Assembly (NCBI GenBank): GCA_003247835.1
Contig: QJYB01000011.1
Location: 1 to 62,304, forward strand
Origin: Gammaproteobacteria bacterium
GTDB taxonomy: Bacteria > Pseudomonadota > Gammaproteobacteria > Pseudomonadales > Azotimanducaceae
DNA: 62,304 nucleotides
Reading direction: 5' to 3'
The position numbers and the translations under genes were made by a program. Position 1 is the stretch's first letter; each line of letters opens with the position of its first letter. The notes beneath the pieces were generated by a model. It did no database searches. It was not told the DNA's origin and was given only the letters and a program-made list of their open reading frames with translations. This document shows positions 53,036 through 61,489 of the stretch, piece after piece.

Positions 53036-55123
53036 TCAGCCGTCCAGGTGCACTACCGGGATCAGTGTGGGTGAGCGACGCCTGCCGAAGCGGATCAGCG
53101 CAAAGAAGAGCCCGGCGGCGACCCCTGCAACCAGTGCCATGGTGCCAAGCGCGGCGGCCGTGTCCAGGCTCAGGTTGCCCAGCTGGTAGCAGAGCACGGC
53201 TGCCGAATAGGCCATCACCACGGACCACGCCGTGCTGAAGCCGGCCCAGAACGCACCGGCCTCTTTGAAGATCACACCGATGGTGGCCACGCACGGCATA
53301 TACAGCAGCACGAACAGCAGGTAGGAAAACGCCGCCAAACGGCTGCTGAAGCTCTCGCGCAACCGATCGATGGTGTGGCTGGCCACATCCTGATCCGCGG
53401 CTGCACCGTCGAGGCTCTCGTAGTCCTGGAGCCCGATGCCGAGCGGATCGAGCAGGTTATTACCGAGATCCCGGAGATTGGCGGGAATGCTGGCTACCGC
53501 GGCGGCGAGCTGCGCAGTCAGAGGCTCCGGTTCCACGTCGCCCTGCGGCGAGTAGAGGGCGTCCAGCGTGCCCACCACCACTTCCTTGGCGAATATGCCG
53601 GTGAAGATGCCGACCGTCGCCTGCCAGTTGTCCTCGCGGATACCCATGGGCGAAAACAGCGGCGTGATGGTGCGGCCGATCGCCGAAAGCACCGAACGGT
53701 CGCTGTCCTGATTGCCGAAGCTGCCGTCCGTACCGATGCTGCTCACCATGTTCAGTACGACCACCACGGTGACGATAGCCTTGCCGGCGCGCAGCACGAA
53801 TCCCTTCAGCCGTTGCCAGGTCTGCAGCATCAGACCCTTGATGGTCGGCAGGTGGTACGCGGGCAGCTCGAGAACGAACGTGCTGCGCGGCGCGCGCAGC
53901 AGATGACGGCGCACGACCAGAGCAGAGAGCACCGCGGCCGCGATGCCGATGAGGTAGAGCGCGAAGACGACGTTCTGGCCACCGGTCGGAAAGAACGCCG
54001 CCGCGAACAGCGCGTAAACGGTCAGCCGCGCACCGCAGGACATGTAAGGCGCCATTAAGGTGGTGAGGATGCGGTCCGGTTCGTTGTCGAGCGTACGGGT
54101 GGCCATCACCGCGGGAACGTTGCAGCCGAAGCCGACGATCAGCGGTACGAAGGATTTGCCTGGGAGACCGAGGCCTCTGAGCAGCCGGTCGACGATGAAT
54201 GCCACACGACCCATGTAGCCGGAGTCCTCGAGAAATGACAGTGCCAGGAACAGCGCGCCGATCACCGGAATGAACGTGCCGACCAGCTGCACGCCGCCAC
54301 CCACCCCATCGGCCAGAAAGGCGACCAGCCAGTCGGGCAGACCCACCCAGTCGAGCAGCTGGCGCGGCCCTTCGATGAACAGCACCGCGCCGACCCCGTC
54401 GAAGAAATCGATGAACGCCGAGCCCACGTTGATGGAGAACATGAACATCAGGTACATGACGAAGAGGAAGATGGGGAAGGCAAGAAAGCGGTTCAGCACC
54501 ACGGCGTCGATACGGTCTGTGACCGTCCGCCGGACGGCGGTGGTGGCCATCGTGGCGTCGAGCAGGCGGTCGATGAACCGGTAGCGATCTTCAGGGGTGG
54601 CGAATGCAGGCAGCTCCACGGCCGGTGTGTCCGCTGCCATCACCGCGTCCTTCAGCGGGCCGATGCCTTCCTCACGGCTCGCGACGATGGGCACCACCGG
54701 ACAACCGAGCTGACCGGACAGACCGAAGGCATCGATGTGCAGCCCGTGGCGATCGGCGACGTCCATCATGTTGAGGGCCACAACGACCGGTTTGCCCGTG
54801 GCCAGGAGCTCGGTGGTGAGGTACAGACCTCGCGCCAGACACGAAGCATCGACGACGTTGACCAGCACGTCGATCTCGTCGCTCTGATCGATGATGAAGT
54901 GGCGGGCGATCTGCTCGTCCAGCGCGTCACCCACGGCGTCCAGGGAGTAGGTGCCCGGCAGGTCGACCACCTCGACCATCGACGTGCCGTGGCGGAACGT
55001 GCCCGTCTTCTTTTCCACCGTCACACCGGGCCAGTTGCCCACCCGCTGACGGGTGCCGGTCAGATCGTTGAACAGGGTGGTCTTGCCGCAGTTGGGGTTG
55101 CCGACCAGGGCGATCCGGGTCAT
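53036..55123 (-). CDS. feoB: ferrous iron transporter FeoB
   Basis: 695 aa. The N-terminal G domain has G1 GNPNCGKTTLFN, G3 DLPGTYS and G4 NMMD, with the GDI helical region following. The membrane part carries the two gating repeats, with GFGCNVPAVMATRTL and SCGARLTVY as conserved motifs and about 9-10 helices. It imports Fe2+ across the inner membrane. The ATG overlaps the feoA stop by 4 bases. No FeoC is seen. It ends 10 bases from the convergent MerR-TPR gene. Confidence 0.96.
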   Translation of the reverse strand: MTRIALVGNPNCGKTTLFNDLTGTRQRVGNWPGVTVEKKTGTFRHGTSMVEVVDLPGTYSLDAVGDALDEQIARHFIIDQSDEIDVLVNVVDASCLARGLYLTTELLATGKPVVVALNMMDVADRHGLHIDAFGLSGQLGCPVVPIVASREEGIGPLKDAVMAADTPAVELPAFATPEDRYRFIDRLLDATMATTAVRRTVTDRIDAVVLNRFLAFPIFLFVMYLMFMFSINVGSAFIDFFDGVGAVLFIEGPRQLLDWVGLPDWLVAFLADGVGGGVQLVGTFIPVIGALFLALSFLEDSGYMGRVAFIVDRLLRGLGLPGKSFVPLIVGFGCNVPAVMATRTLDNEPDRILTTLMAPYMSCGARLTVYALFAAAFFPTGGQNVVFALYLIGIAAAVLSALVVRRHLLRAPRSTFVLELPAYHLPTIKGLMLQTWQRLKGFVLRAGKAIVTVVVVLNMVSSIGTDGSFGNQDSDRSVLSAIGRTITPLFSPMGIREDNWQATVGIFTGIFAKEVVVGTLDALYSPQGDVEPEPLTAQLAAAVASIPANLRDLGNNLLDPLGIGLQDYESLDGAAADQDVASHTIDRLRESFSSRLAAFSYLLFVLLYMPCVATIGVIFKEAGAFWAGFSTAWSVVMAYSAAVLCYQLGNLSLDTAAALGTMALVAGVAAGLFFALIRFGRRRSPTLIPVVHLDG

Positions 55124-55404
55124 GCCTTTTCCAGAATCAGGCAGTCGGCTTCCGCGGGACGCAGCACCAGCGCGTAGCCGCGAAAACGGATTTCCACGGG
55201 ATCGTTCAGCGGCGCCCGGCGCTCGAGCCGGATGAGCGTGCCTGGGATGAGGCCGAGGCGCATGAGCCGCTCGCAGTAGCCATCCGGATCCCGATAGCCG
55301 ACCACACGTGCGTGCTGGCCAACGGCCAGTTCGGCGAGGTGGGTGGGGCGGCCTGATGGGCTCGGCTCGAGCATGTCCGGGTCCGGGACTTCGGGACCCG
55401 CCAT
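55120..55404 (-). CDS. feoA: FeoA, SH3-like partner of FeoB
   Basis: 94 aa. The SH3-like domain is ARVVGYRDPDGYCERLMRLG, LIPGTLIRLER and EIRFRGYALVLRPAEADCL. An N-terminal Pro-rich stretch of about 20 residues precedes it. It binds FeoB and tunes ferrous iron uptake in the cytoplasm. It is the first gene of feoAB, with a Fur-box-like site directly upstream of its ATG and fur 63 bases further up. Confidence 0.93.
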   Translation of the reverse strand: MAGPEVPDPDMLEPSPSGRPTHLAELAVGQHARVVGYRDPDGYCERLMRLGLIPGTLIRLERRAPLNDPVEIRFRGYALVLRPAEADCLILEKA

Positions 55405-55407
55405 TTA

Positions 55408-55429
55408 AATCTAAGTAATTCTCATTTGC
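55408..55429 (-). promoter_or_regulatory. Fur-box-like operator before feoA
   Basis: On the minus strand GCAAATGAGAATTACTTAGATT lies just before the feoA ATG. Over 19 positions it matches 11 of the classical Fur box, and contains the strong half-site TGAGAAT. Its place between fur and feoAB fits iron-dependent repression of feoAB by Fur. Confidence 0.55.
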
Positions 55430-55467
55430 AATGCTGCCCGTGTGGCCGACAGAGAGCGGGCAGCCGC

Positions 55468-55875
55468 TCAGTCCTTGGCGTTTTTTCGCACGAACAGGAC
55501 CAGCTCGTGGTCCACAAGCTCGTAGCCGTGCTCGGCCGCGATCTCTTTCTGCAGCAGCTCGATCCGCTCGTTGACGAATTCGATGACCCTGCCGTTGTCG
55601 ATGTCCACCATGTGGTCGTGGTGCTCGCCGCTGGCCAGCTCGTAGACGGAGTGACCATCATCGAAGTTGTGCTTGGCGACGATGCCCGCAGCTTCGAACT
55701 GGGTGAGCACCCGGTAGACCGTGGCCAGCCCCACCGAATCCTCCGAATCCATCAGATTCTTGTAGACATCCTCTGCGCTCAGGTGATGGGGCTCGGCACT
55801 CTCGAGCACTTCCAGGACCTTGAGTCGCGGCAGCGTGACCTTCAGCCCCGCGCGCTTGATATCGGATCCGGGCAT
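55468..55875 (-). CDS. fur: ferric uptake regulator Fur
   Basis: 135 aa. The winged helix (HHLSAEDVYKNL, DSVGLATVYRVLTQFEAAGIV) and regulatory site (HHDHMVDIDNGRVIEF, ELVDHELVLFV) are typical and close to Pseudomonas Fur. There is not one Cys in the protein, so the structural zinc site that uses CxxC in E. coli is missing; Pseudomonas Fur also keeps a reduced set. It represses iron genes with Fe2+ as corepressor. Same strand as feoAB, 63 bases before feoA. The 102 bases upstream up to the divergent SDR gene hold no clear promoter. Confidence 0.94.
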   Translation of the reverse strand: MPGSDIKRAGLKVTLPRLKVLEVLESAEPHHLSAEDVYKNLMDSEDSVGLATVYRVLTQFEAAGIVAKHNFDDGHSVYELASGEHHDHMVDIDNGRVIEFVNERIELLQKEIAAEHGYELVDHELVLFVRKNAKD

Positions 55876-55977
55876 GTCTCGTCCTCTCGTCAGGGGGCAA
55901 CTTAGCCGATGGAACAGAACGGGTCCAGCATCGACGGTTTACAATGCCCCTCGCAGCAGGACGAGCGTAGACGGGGC

Positions 55978-56778
55978 ATGGCAGATCTCAGAGGCAAGGT
56001 GGCACTGGTGACGGGTGCGAGTCGTGGCGTCGGCCGTGGCATTGCCGAAGGGCTCGCCGAAGCGGGTGCCACCATCTATCTGACCGGGCGCTCGTCGACT
56101 CCGGCAGAACCGCCGGAGCCGGGCACGCTGCAGTCGACCGCCGCAGAAGTTGCGGCGCTCGGCGGTCAGCCCATTCCGGTGGCGGTGGATCACGCGGACG
56201 ACCTCGCCGTGGCCGGGCTGTTCCGCCGCATCGAGGCGGAATCCGGTCGCCTCGATCTGCTGGTGAACAATGCCTATCCGCGGCCCCGACCGGGCAGCCG
56301 CCAGCCGCGGTTCTGGGAAGCGCCGTTGTCGGTGTGGGACGACCTGGCCGTGGTGGGACTGCGCGGTTACTACGTGACTGCAGCGCTCGGGGCCCGACTC
56401 ATGGTGGAGCAGGGCAGCGGGCTCATCGTCAACGTTTCCTCCGCCGGAGGCGACGACTACACACTCAATACGGTTTACGGCGTATCCAAGGCAGGCACCG
56501 ACAGGATGGCGCGAGACATGGCTCGGGAGCTGGAAGCGCATGGGGTTGCGGCGCTGGCGCTGGTTCCGGGACCGGTTCGAACGGAAGCGGCCGTCGAAGC
56601 CCTCGTCGAAGGTGGCGGGCAGCCCGCACTGCGGCTGCAGTCACCGCGCTACGTGGGCCGCTCCGTCGCGGCGCTGGCCATGGATCCGGACATCATGGAG
56701 AAGAGTGGCGGCAGGTACAGGGTCGACGAACTCGTCCGCGAGTACCGGTTCGCAGAACCGGGACGGGAGCTCGCATGA
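55978..56778 (+). CDS. short-chain dehydrogenase/reductase
   Basis: 266 aa SDR. TGASRGVGRG binds the cofactor; TGRSS after strand 2 (Arg) favours NADP. NNAYPRPRPG stands in place of NNAG and resembles the DHRS1-like branch. The catalytic Ser is in NVSSAGG and Tyr-Lys in YGVSKAG. It reduces or oxidises a carbonyl/hydroxyl of unknown substrate. ATG 55978 is used because it begins the family alignment. It overlaps the dienelactone hydrolase gene by 4 bases. Confidence 0.9.
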   Translation: MADLRGKVALVTGASRGVGRGIAEGLAEAGATIYLTGRSSTPAEPPEPGTLQSTAAEVAALGGQPIPVAVDHADDLAVAGLFRRIEAESGRLDLLVNNAYPRPRPGSRQPRFWEAPLSVWDDLAVVGLRGYYVTAALGARLMVEQGSGLIVNVSSAGGDDYTLNTVYGVSKAGTDRMARDMARELEAHGVAALALVPGPVRTEAAVEALVEGGGQPALRLQSPRYVGRSVAALAMDPDIMEKSGGRYRVDELVREYRFAEPGRELA

Positions 56779-57503
56779 TCGAACGGGAGCTCGACGTGGC
56801 AACGTCCGACGGCGCCATGAACACCTTCGTCGTCCATCCGGAGGAGGACGGGCCCCATCCCGTGGTACTTTTTCTGATGGATGCGCCGGGCCGTCGGGAG
56901 GAGCTGTCGGACATGGCGCGCCGGCTCGCCAGCTCTGGCTACTACGTCATGCTGCCCAACCTTTATTACCGACGAACCCGGGAGTTCGTGCCGGACCCGG
57001 CGCACCGTGCTGCCATGGTCGCGCACATGAACAGCCTGACCAATGCCCTGGTCTGTGCCGACGCCCGTGCCTGTCTGGCTGTGGCGGATGGCGATCCTGC
57101 CGCCGCGGCGGGGCCGGTAGGGGTGGTGGGCTACTGCATGAGCGGTCCTTTCGCCTTCGCGCTGGCGGCCGACGCACCGGAACGGGTGGCTGCGGCGGCA
57201 TCTTTCCACGGCGTACGGCTGTGCACGGAGGCACTCGACTCACCACATCGAAACGCGGATCGGGTTCGGGGCGAGCTGTACTTCGGCTGTGCTGAGACCG
57301 ACGAGTGGGCGCCGGCGGAGATGATCGATGCGCTCGATGAGCATCTCGCGCGCACCGGTGTACGCTACCGGATCGAGTGGTATCCGGGCACGGAGCACGG
57401 TTTCGTGTTCCCGAACCGCCCTGCGTATCAGAAGGCAGGCGCCGAACGGCACTGGGAACGTCTGCTCGCCCTCTTCGAGCGAAACCTCAAGCGTCCGGGC
57501 TGA
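56775..57503 (+). CDS. dienelactone hydrolase family protein
   Basis: 242 aa. The nucleophile is Cys in VGYCMSGPF, as in true dienelactone hydrolases, with FGCAETDEWAP for the acid and GTEHGFVF for the His. It may open lactones from aromatic ring breakdown or be a general esterase. Its start overlaps the SDR stop. Its last 17 bases overlap the end of the convergent dehydrogenase gene. Confidence 0.9.
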   Translation: MIERELDVATSDGAMNTFVVHPEEDGPHPVVLFLMDAPGRREELSDMARRLASSGYYVMLPNLYYRRTREFVPDPAHRAAMVAHMNSLTNALVCADARACLAVADGDPAAAAGPVGVVGYCMSGPFAFALAADAPERVAAAASFHGVRLCTEALDSPHRNADRVRGELYFGCAETDEWAPAEMIDALDEHLARTGVRYRIEWYPGTEHGFVFPNRPAYQKAGAERHWERLLALFERNLKRPG

Positions 57504-58569
57504 TCCAGCCGGTCAGATCCTCGATCTCCGCGGTGGTCAGGCCGGCTGAACCGGCCGCCTTGACGATGCCCGCCCAGCTGTTGTCGTCGATGGGAATGCC
57601 TTCCGCTGCACGTCGGGCCAGGGCTTCCCGCTCCGGCTCCCCTGGCAGGCGGACGCGGTCCGCATCCTGGGCAGGCGTGGTCGAGTGCAGATAGTCGACC
57701 ATGGCTGAGACCTCGGCCTGAAAACCCGCAACACCACCAAAGGCCGCCGGATCCAGCACGATCATCAGCATGTGATTGACGATGGTGCTCTCACGGGGTC
57801 TTGCCGGCTGTGCTGTCCACTGACCAGCCAGGGCACCGCCGAGAAGTTCGCACATCACCGCGAGGCCGTAGCCCTTGTGCGCGCCGAACGGTCCGAGTGA
57901 GCCGAACGGTTCCTGAAACATGACCCCTGGATCCGTTGTCGGCAGCCCCTGATGATCGATGAGTGATCCCTCCGGCACCGCTTCGCCCTTCAGATAGGCG
58001 ACTCGAACTTTGCCCTGAGCGATGGCGCTGGTGGCCATGTCCAGAACGATGGGTGGCTCCTCACCCCGCGGCACCACGCAGCAGAACGGATTGGTGGACA
58101 TGCGCCGTTCACGACCGGCGAAGGGCGACACCAGAGGTCCATGGCCCACTACGTTGACGAAATGAACGGAGACCATGCCTGCCTGGCCGCACTGTTCGCC
58201 GTAGCTACCGATGCGCCCGAGGTGGTGACAGTTGCGCACACCCATGCACACCACGCCGGTTTCCCGGGCTCGGTCGATGGCCATGGCTGTTGCCTGGGCA
58301 CCCACCACCTGACCGAAGCCGAACTGGCCATCCACCAGCAGCACAGCGCCGCGATCCTCGATCACCCGGGCCTCGGCGTCCACCTTCAGGTGACCGGCAC
58401 CGATGTTGGCCACGTACGCCGGGATCATGCCGACGCCATGGGAATCGTGGCCTTTCAGGTTCGCGGCGACAAGGTGCTCGGCTACCCGGGATGCGAACGC
58501 CTCGCGACTGCCGGCGCTGACGAAGATCCGGGTCGCGAATTCCGTAAGACGGGTCTGGTCGATCTGCAT
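57487..58569 (-). CDS. malate/L-lactate dehydrogenase family oxidoreductase
   Basis: 360 aa. Family marks are HDSHGVGMIPAYV, VRNCHHLGRIGSYGE with the catalytic His, MSTNPFCCVVP and FGAHKGYGLAVMCELLGGALAG. This NAD(P)-dependent fold (ureidoglycolate, malate, 2,3-diketogulonate, 3-hydroxybutyrate-like dehydrogenases) is unlike classical lactate dehydrogenase. Which 2-hydroxyacid it uses is not clear. ATG 58569 is used. It is divergent from the SMP-30 gene with a shared inverted repeat. Confidence 0.9.
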   Translation of the reverse strand: MQIDQTRLTEFATRIFVSAGSREAFASRVAEHLVAANLKGHDSHGVGMIPAYVANIGAGHLKVDAEARVIEDRGAVLLVDGQFGFGQVVGAQATAMAIDRARETGVVCMGVRNCHHLGRIGSYGEQCGQAGMVSVHFVNVVGHGPLVSPFAGRERRMSTNPFCCVVPRGEEPPIVLDMATSAIAQGKVRVAYLKGEAVPEGSLIDHQGLPTTDPGVMFQEPFGSLGPFGAHKGYGLAVMCELLGGALAGQWTAQPARPRESTIVNHMLMIVLDPAAFGGVAGFQAEVSAMVDYLHSTTPAQDADRVRLPGEPEREALARRAAEGIPIDDNSWAGIVKAAGSAGLTTAEIEDLTGWISPDA

Positions 58570-58589
58570 GCTGTCCTCCCCTGAGGATC

Positions 58590-58611
58590 CTCTGCATGGA
58601 CATGTGCAGAG
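58590..58611. promoter_or_regulatory. inverted repeat CTCTGCA/TGCAGAG between divergent genes
   Basis: CTCTGCA (58590-58596) and TGCAGAG (58605-58611) are a perfect 7-base dyad, with CATG-GA-CATG nested inside. It sits in the 114-base gap between the divergent dehydrogenase and SMP-30 genes, 20 bases from the former. A repressor site of GntR or IclR size is plausible; no regulator gene adjoins. Confidence 0.45.
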
Positions 58612-58683
58612 ATTCCCCGGATAGTGTTGCCTCCGCGTGTACGCTGTGACAAGGTCTTTCGTCCGGGTGTGGGGGAGGTGCCG

Positions 58684-59550
58684 ATGGAAGCACTGACGCG
58701 CGGTTACGGGCTCATCGAGGGCCCGGTGTGGGATCGAGAGCGCGGATTGCTGTTCAGCGACGTGCTCGGTGGCGGCGTCTTCTGCCTGGATAAGGTGGGA
58801 CGCGTCAGCACCGTCTTCGAGCATCGGCGCGGCATCGGCGGCATGGCGCTGCACTCGGCCGGCGGCCTGGTGGTCAGCGGCCGCAACATCTCCTTCAAGC
58901 CCTTCGACGGCGGCGACACGGTGCTGCTGCTCGACCGGGATGTGGAGGCCGGCAACGTAGGTTACAACGATCTCACGACGGACTCAGCCGGACGCATCTA
59001 TGCCGGGTCGCTGGGATCCAGCCCGGTTTTCGAGGACGGCAGAGCACCAACCTCGGGAGATCTTTACCTGATCGATCTGGACGGCAGCGCCCGGGTGGTC
59101 GCCCGCGACGTGCAGCTCACCAACGGTCTCGGCTTTTCGCCGGATGGTGCGACGCTCTACCACTCGGACTCCCGACGACAGACCGTGTTCAGCTACGCCG
59201 TGAGCGGCGACGGCAGCCTTGGCGAGAAGGTGCCGTTCGCCACCTTCGACCGCGGGGTGCCGGATGGTCTCGTGGTGGCTGAAGACGGCAGCGTCTGGGT
59301 GGCACTTGCCGGTGGCCAGGCCGTGGCGGTGCTCAATATCGACGGCAGCGAACGCACGCGCATCACCATTCCCGATCCCATGTGCACGAGCGTCTGCTTC
59401 GGCGGAGACGACGGTAGGGATCTCTACATCGTTTCCGGCTCGGAAGGCTCGAACGGTGACCACAACGGTGCCGTCTACCTCTACAGGAGCGACGTGGCCG
59501 GCGTACCGGTTGCCGTGGCGCAGGTTTCATTGACAGCGAGGACGAAGTGA
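58684..59550 (+). CDS. SMP-30/gluconolactonase family protein
   Basis: 288 aa six-bladed propeller. The metal ligands expected for SMP-30 are present: Glu in GLIEGPVWD, Asn in VGYNDLTTDSAGRIY and TNGLGFSPDG, and Asp in VPDGLVVAEDG. It would hydrolyse a sugar or other lactone. ATG 58684 follows GGGGGAGGTGCCG. It is coupled to the enoyl-CoA hydratase gene, whose ATG overlaps its stop. With the dehydrogenase opposite, it suggests oxidation of a hydroxy compound followed by lactone opening. Confidence 0.9.
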   Translation: MEALTRGYGLIEGPVWDRERGLLFSDVLGGGVFCLDKVGRVSTVFEHRRGIGGMALHSAGGLVVSGRNISFKPFDGGDTVLLLDRDVEAGNVGYNDLTTDSAGRIYAGSLGSSPVFEDGRAPTSGDLYLIDLDGSARVVARDVQLTNGLGFSPDGATLYHSDSRRQTVFSYAVSGDGSLGEKVPFATFDRGVPDGLVVAEDGSVWVALAGGQAVAVLNIDGSERTRITIPDPMCTSVCFGGDDGRDLYIVSGSEGSNGDHNGAVYLYRSDVAGVPVAVAQVSLTARTK

Positions 59551-60383
59551 TGGGCAAAGACGCGATCGACACAGGCACGGAGGACATCCTGGCCCATCAG
59601 GAAGACGGTGTGGTGGTCATCACGCTGAACCGGCCGCAGGCTCGAAATGCCATGTCCGGGGCGATGAACGCTGGGCTCGAGCGTACGCTCGACTACGCTG
59701 AGCGCACGCCGGAGGTCCGGGTGGTGGTGCTCACCGGCGCCGGCGGTGCCTTCTGCGCCGGTGGCGACGTCAAGGGCATGGCCGCGGGCACCGGCGGGGG
59801 TGGAAGTGGCGGTGCGACGCTGGACGAGCGGATACACAACCAGCGGCTCAACCAGAGAAATACGGCGGGTCGGATGTTCCTGATGCCGAAGCCGGTGATC
59901 GCGAGCCTGCCGGGTGCGGCAGCCGGGGCCGGGCTGGGCCTGGCACTTGCCGCGGACCTCAGGATCATGGCGGACAATGCCTTCATCACCAGTGCATTCG
60001 CGCGGGTGGGTTTCAGTGGTGATTACGGCGGCAGCTTCTTCCTCACCCAGCTGGTGGGACCCGGCAAGGCGAAAGAGCTCTATTACCTTTCGGACCGGGT
60101 CAGCGCCGAAGAATGCTTGAGGCTCGGTATTGCCAACCAGGTGGTGCCTGCTGCCGAGCTGGAGTCAGCCACGCTCGCGCTGGCACGGCGCCTGGCAGCG
60201 GGACCGCCGGCGGCTTACCGCTACATGAAGGAGAACATCAACCGGGCGGCCATGGGTGCGGACGTGCTGGAATGTCTCGATCTGGAGGCCACGCACCACG
60301 TGCACACCGGTCTGACTGAAGATCACCGTGAAGCGGCAAAGGCCTTCGTGGAGAAACGCGAACCCGTTTTCAGGGGCCGCTGA
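59550..60383 (+). CDS. enoyl-CoA hydratase/isomerase
   Basis: 277 aa crotonase fold. The oxyanion hole is formed by GAGGAFCAGGDVKGM and GAAAGAGLGLALAADLRI, and GDYGGSFFLTQLVG holds the acidic residue in the position used by PaaG-type isomerases. A Gly/Ser-rich insertion (AGTGGGGSGGATLDER) follows the first site. It hydrates or isomerises an enoyl-CoA. The ATG overlaps the SMP-30 stop (TGATG). The last 61 bases overlap the convergent cysteine synthase gene; the C-terminal KREPVFRGR is the normal family end. Confidence 0.9.
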   Translation: MGKDAIDTGTEDILAHQEDGVVVITLNRPQARNAMSGAMNAGLERTLDYAERTPEVRVVVLTGAGGAFCAGGDVKGMAAGTGGGGSGGATLDERIHNQRLNQRNTAGRMFLMPKPVIASLPGAAAGAGLGLALAADLRIMADNAFITSAFARVGFSGDYGGSFFLTQLVGPGKAKELYYLSDRVSAEECLRLGIANQVVPAAELESATLALARRLAAGPPAAYRYMKENINRAAMGADVLECLDLEATHHVHTGLTEDHREAAKAFVEKREPVFRGR

Positions 60384-61378
60384 GACTGCCATGGCGTGAG
60401 CCCCTTCTCTGCCAGGTAGTCGGGGTTGAAGAGCCTCGACTGATACTTGTGGCCCGTGTCGCAGAGCACCGTGACGATGCGGTGGCCGGGCCCCATCTTC
60501 TTCGCAAGTGCCACCGCAGCGCAGAGATTGATGCCCGTGCTGGATCCGAAGAACCACCCTTCGATGAGCAGTTCCTGGTAGACCATGTTGACCATGTCCT
60601 GATCGGCAACCTGGACGGCATCGTCGATCTCCGTACCTGCCAGGTTGTCCGTCACCCGGCTGTTGCCGATGCCTTCGGTGATGGAAGGCCCCTTGCTCAT
60701 CTCCGCGGAACCGGTGGTCACCCAGCTGTACAGGGCGCTGCCCATGGGATCGGCGAGCACGATCTGCACGCTGCGGTTCTTTTCCTTCAGGTACCGGCTG
60801 ACCCCGGCCAGGGTGCCGCCGGTGCCGGTCGCGGCGACGAAGGCATCTACCCGACCTTCCGTCTGTGACCAGATTTCCGGTCCGGTGGACTCGTAGTGGG
60901 CAAGACGATTCGCCGTGTTGTCGAACTGGTTGGCCCACACCGCGCCGGGTACGGAGTCGGCATACCGTCCCGCCTGCTTCTGGTAGTTCATCTCGTCCCG
61001 GTAAGGTACGGCGGGCACCGTCCTGACCTCTGCACCCAGGGTGCGCAGCAGCTGTACCTTTTCCGGCGACTGGTTGTCCGGCATGTAGATCACGCAGTGG
61101 TACCCGCGCGCGTTGCAGACGTGGGCGATGCCGATGCCGGTGTTGCCGGCGGTCCCTTCGACGACGGTGCCACCCGGACCGAGACGACCGGCGCGCTCGT
61201 GCTCCCGGATCATCCACAGCGCCGCCCGGTCCTTCACGGAACCGCCCGGGTTCAGGAACTCGGCCTTGCCGAGGATCTCGCAACCCGTCAGCTCGGAGAG
61301 TCTTGACAGACGGATCAACGGGGTGTTGCCGACGGCGTCTTCGAAGCTGGTGAGCGGCTGGTGCGGGAGGTTTTTCAT
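60323..61378 (-). CDS. cysteine synthase family PLP enzyme
   Basis: 351 aa. The PLP Lys is in NPGGSVKDRAA (K49), the substrate loop is EGTAGNTGIGIAHV and the phosphate-binding glycines AATGTGGTLAGV. It makes cysteine from O-acetylserine and sulfide, or is a CBS-like enzyme; CysK/CysM-type without regulatory domains. The C-terminal extension after LAEKGLTPW (about 20 residues) lies wholly in the overlap with the enoyl-CoA hydratase gene, so it may be an acquired tail. No O-acetylserine-forming gene is near. Confidence 0.9.
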   Translation of the reverse strand: MKNLPHQPLTSFEDAVGNTPLIRLSRLSELTGCEILGKAEFLNPGGSVKDRAALWMIREHERAGRLGPGGTVVEGTAGNTGIGIAHVCNARGYHCVIYMPDNQSPEKVQLLRTLGAEVRTVPAVPYRDEMNYQKQAGRYADSVPGAVWANQFDNTANRLAHYESTGPEIWSQTEGRVDAFVAATGTGGTLAGVSRYLKEKNRSVQIVLADPMGSALYSWVTTGSAEMSKGPSITEGIGNSRVTDNLAGTEIDDAVQVADQDMVNMVYQELLIEGWFFGSSTGINLCAAVALAKKMGPGHRIVTVLCDTGHKYQSRLFNPDYLAEKGLTPWQSQRPLKTGSRFSTKAFAASR

Positions 61379-61489
61379 GAGACGGATTTTAGCTGCGAAT
61401 GGCTCCCGGTGCAGTCGGAGATAGGAAATGTTGTGGAATATTCATAGACTTGGCGGGCATACCCGGACGGAAAAGACGAGGACCTATCG

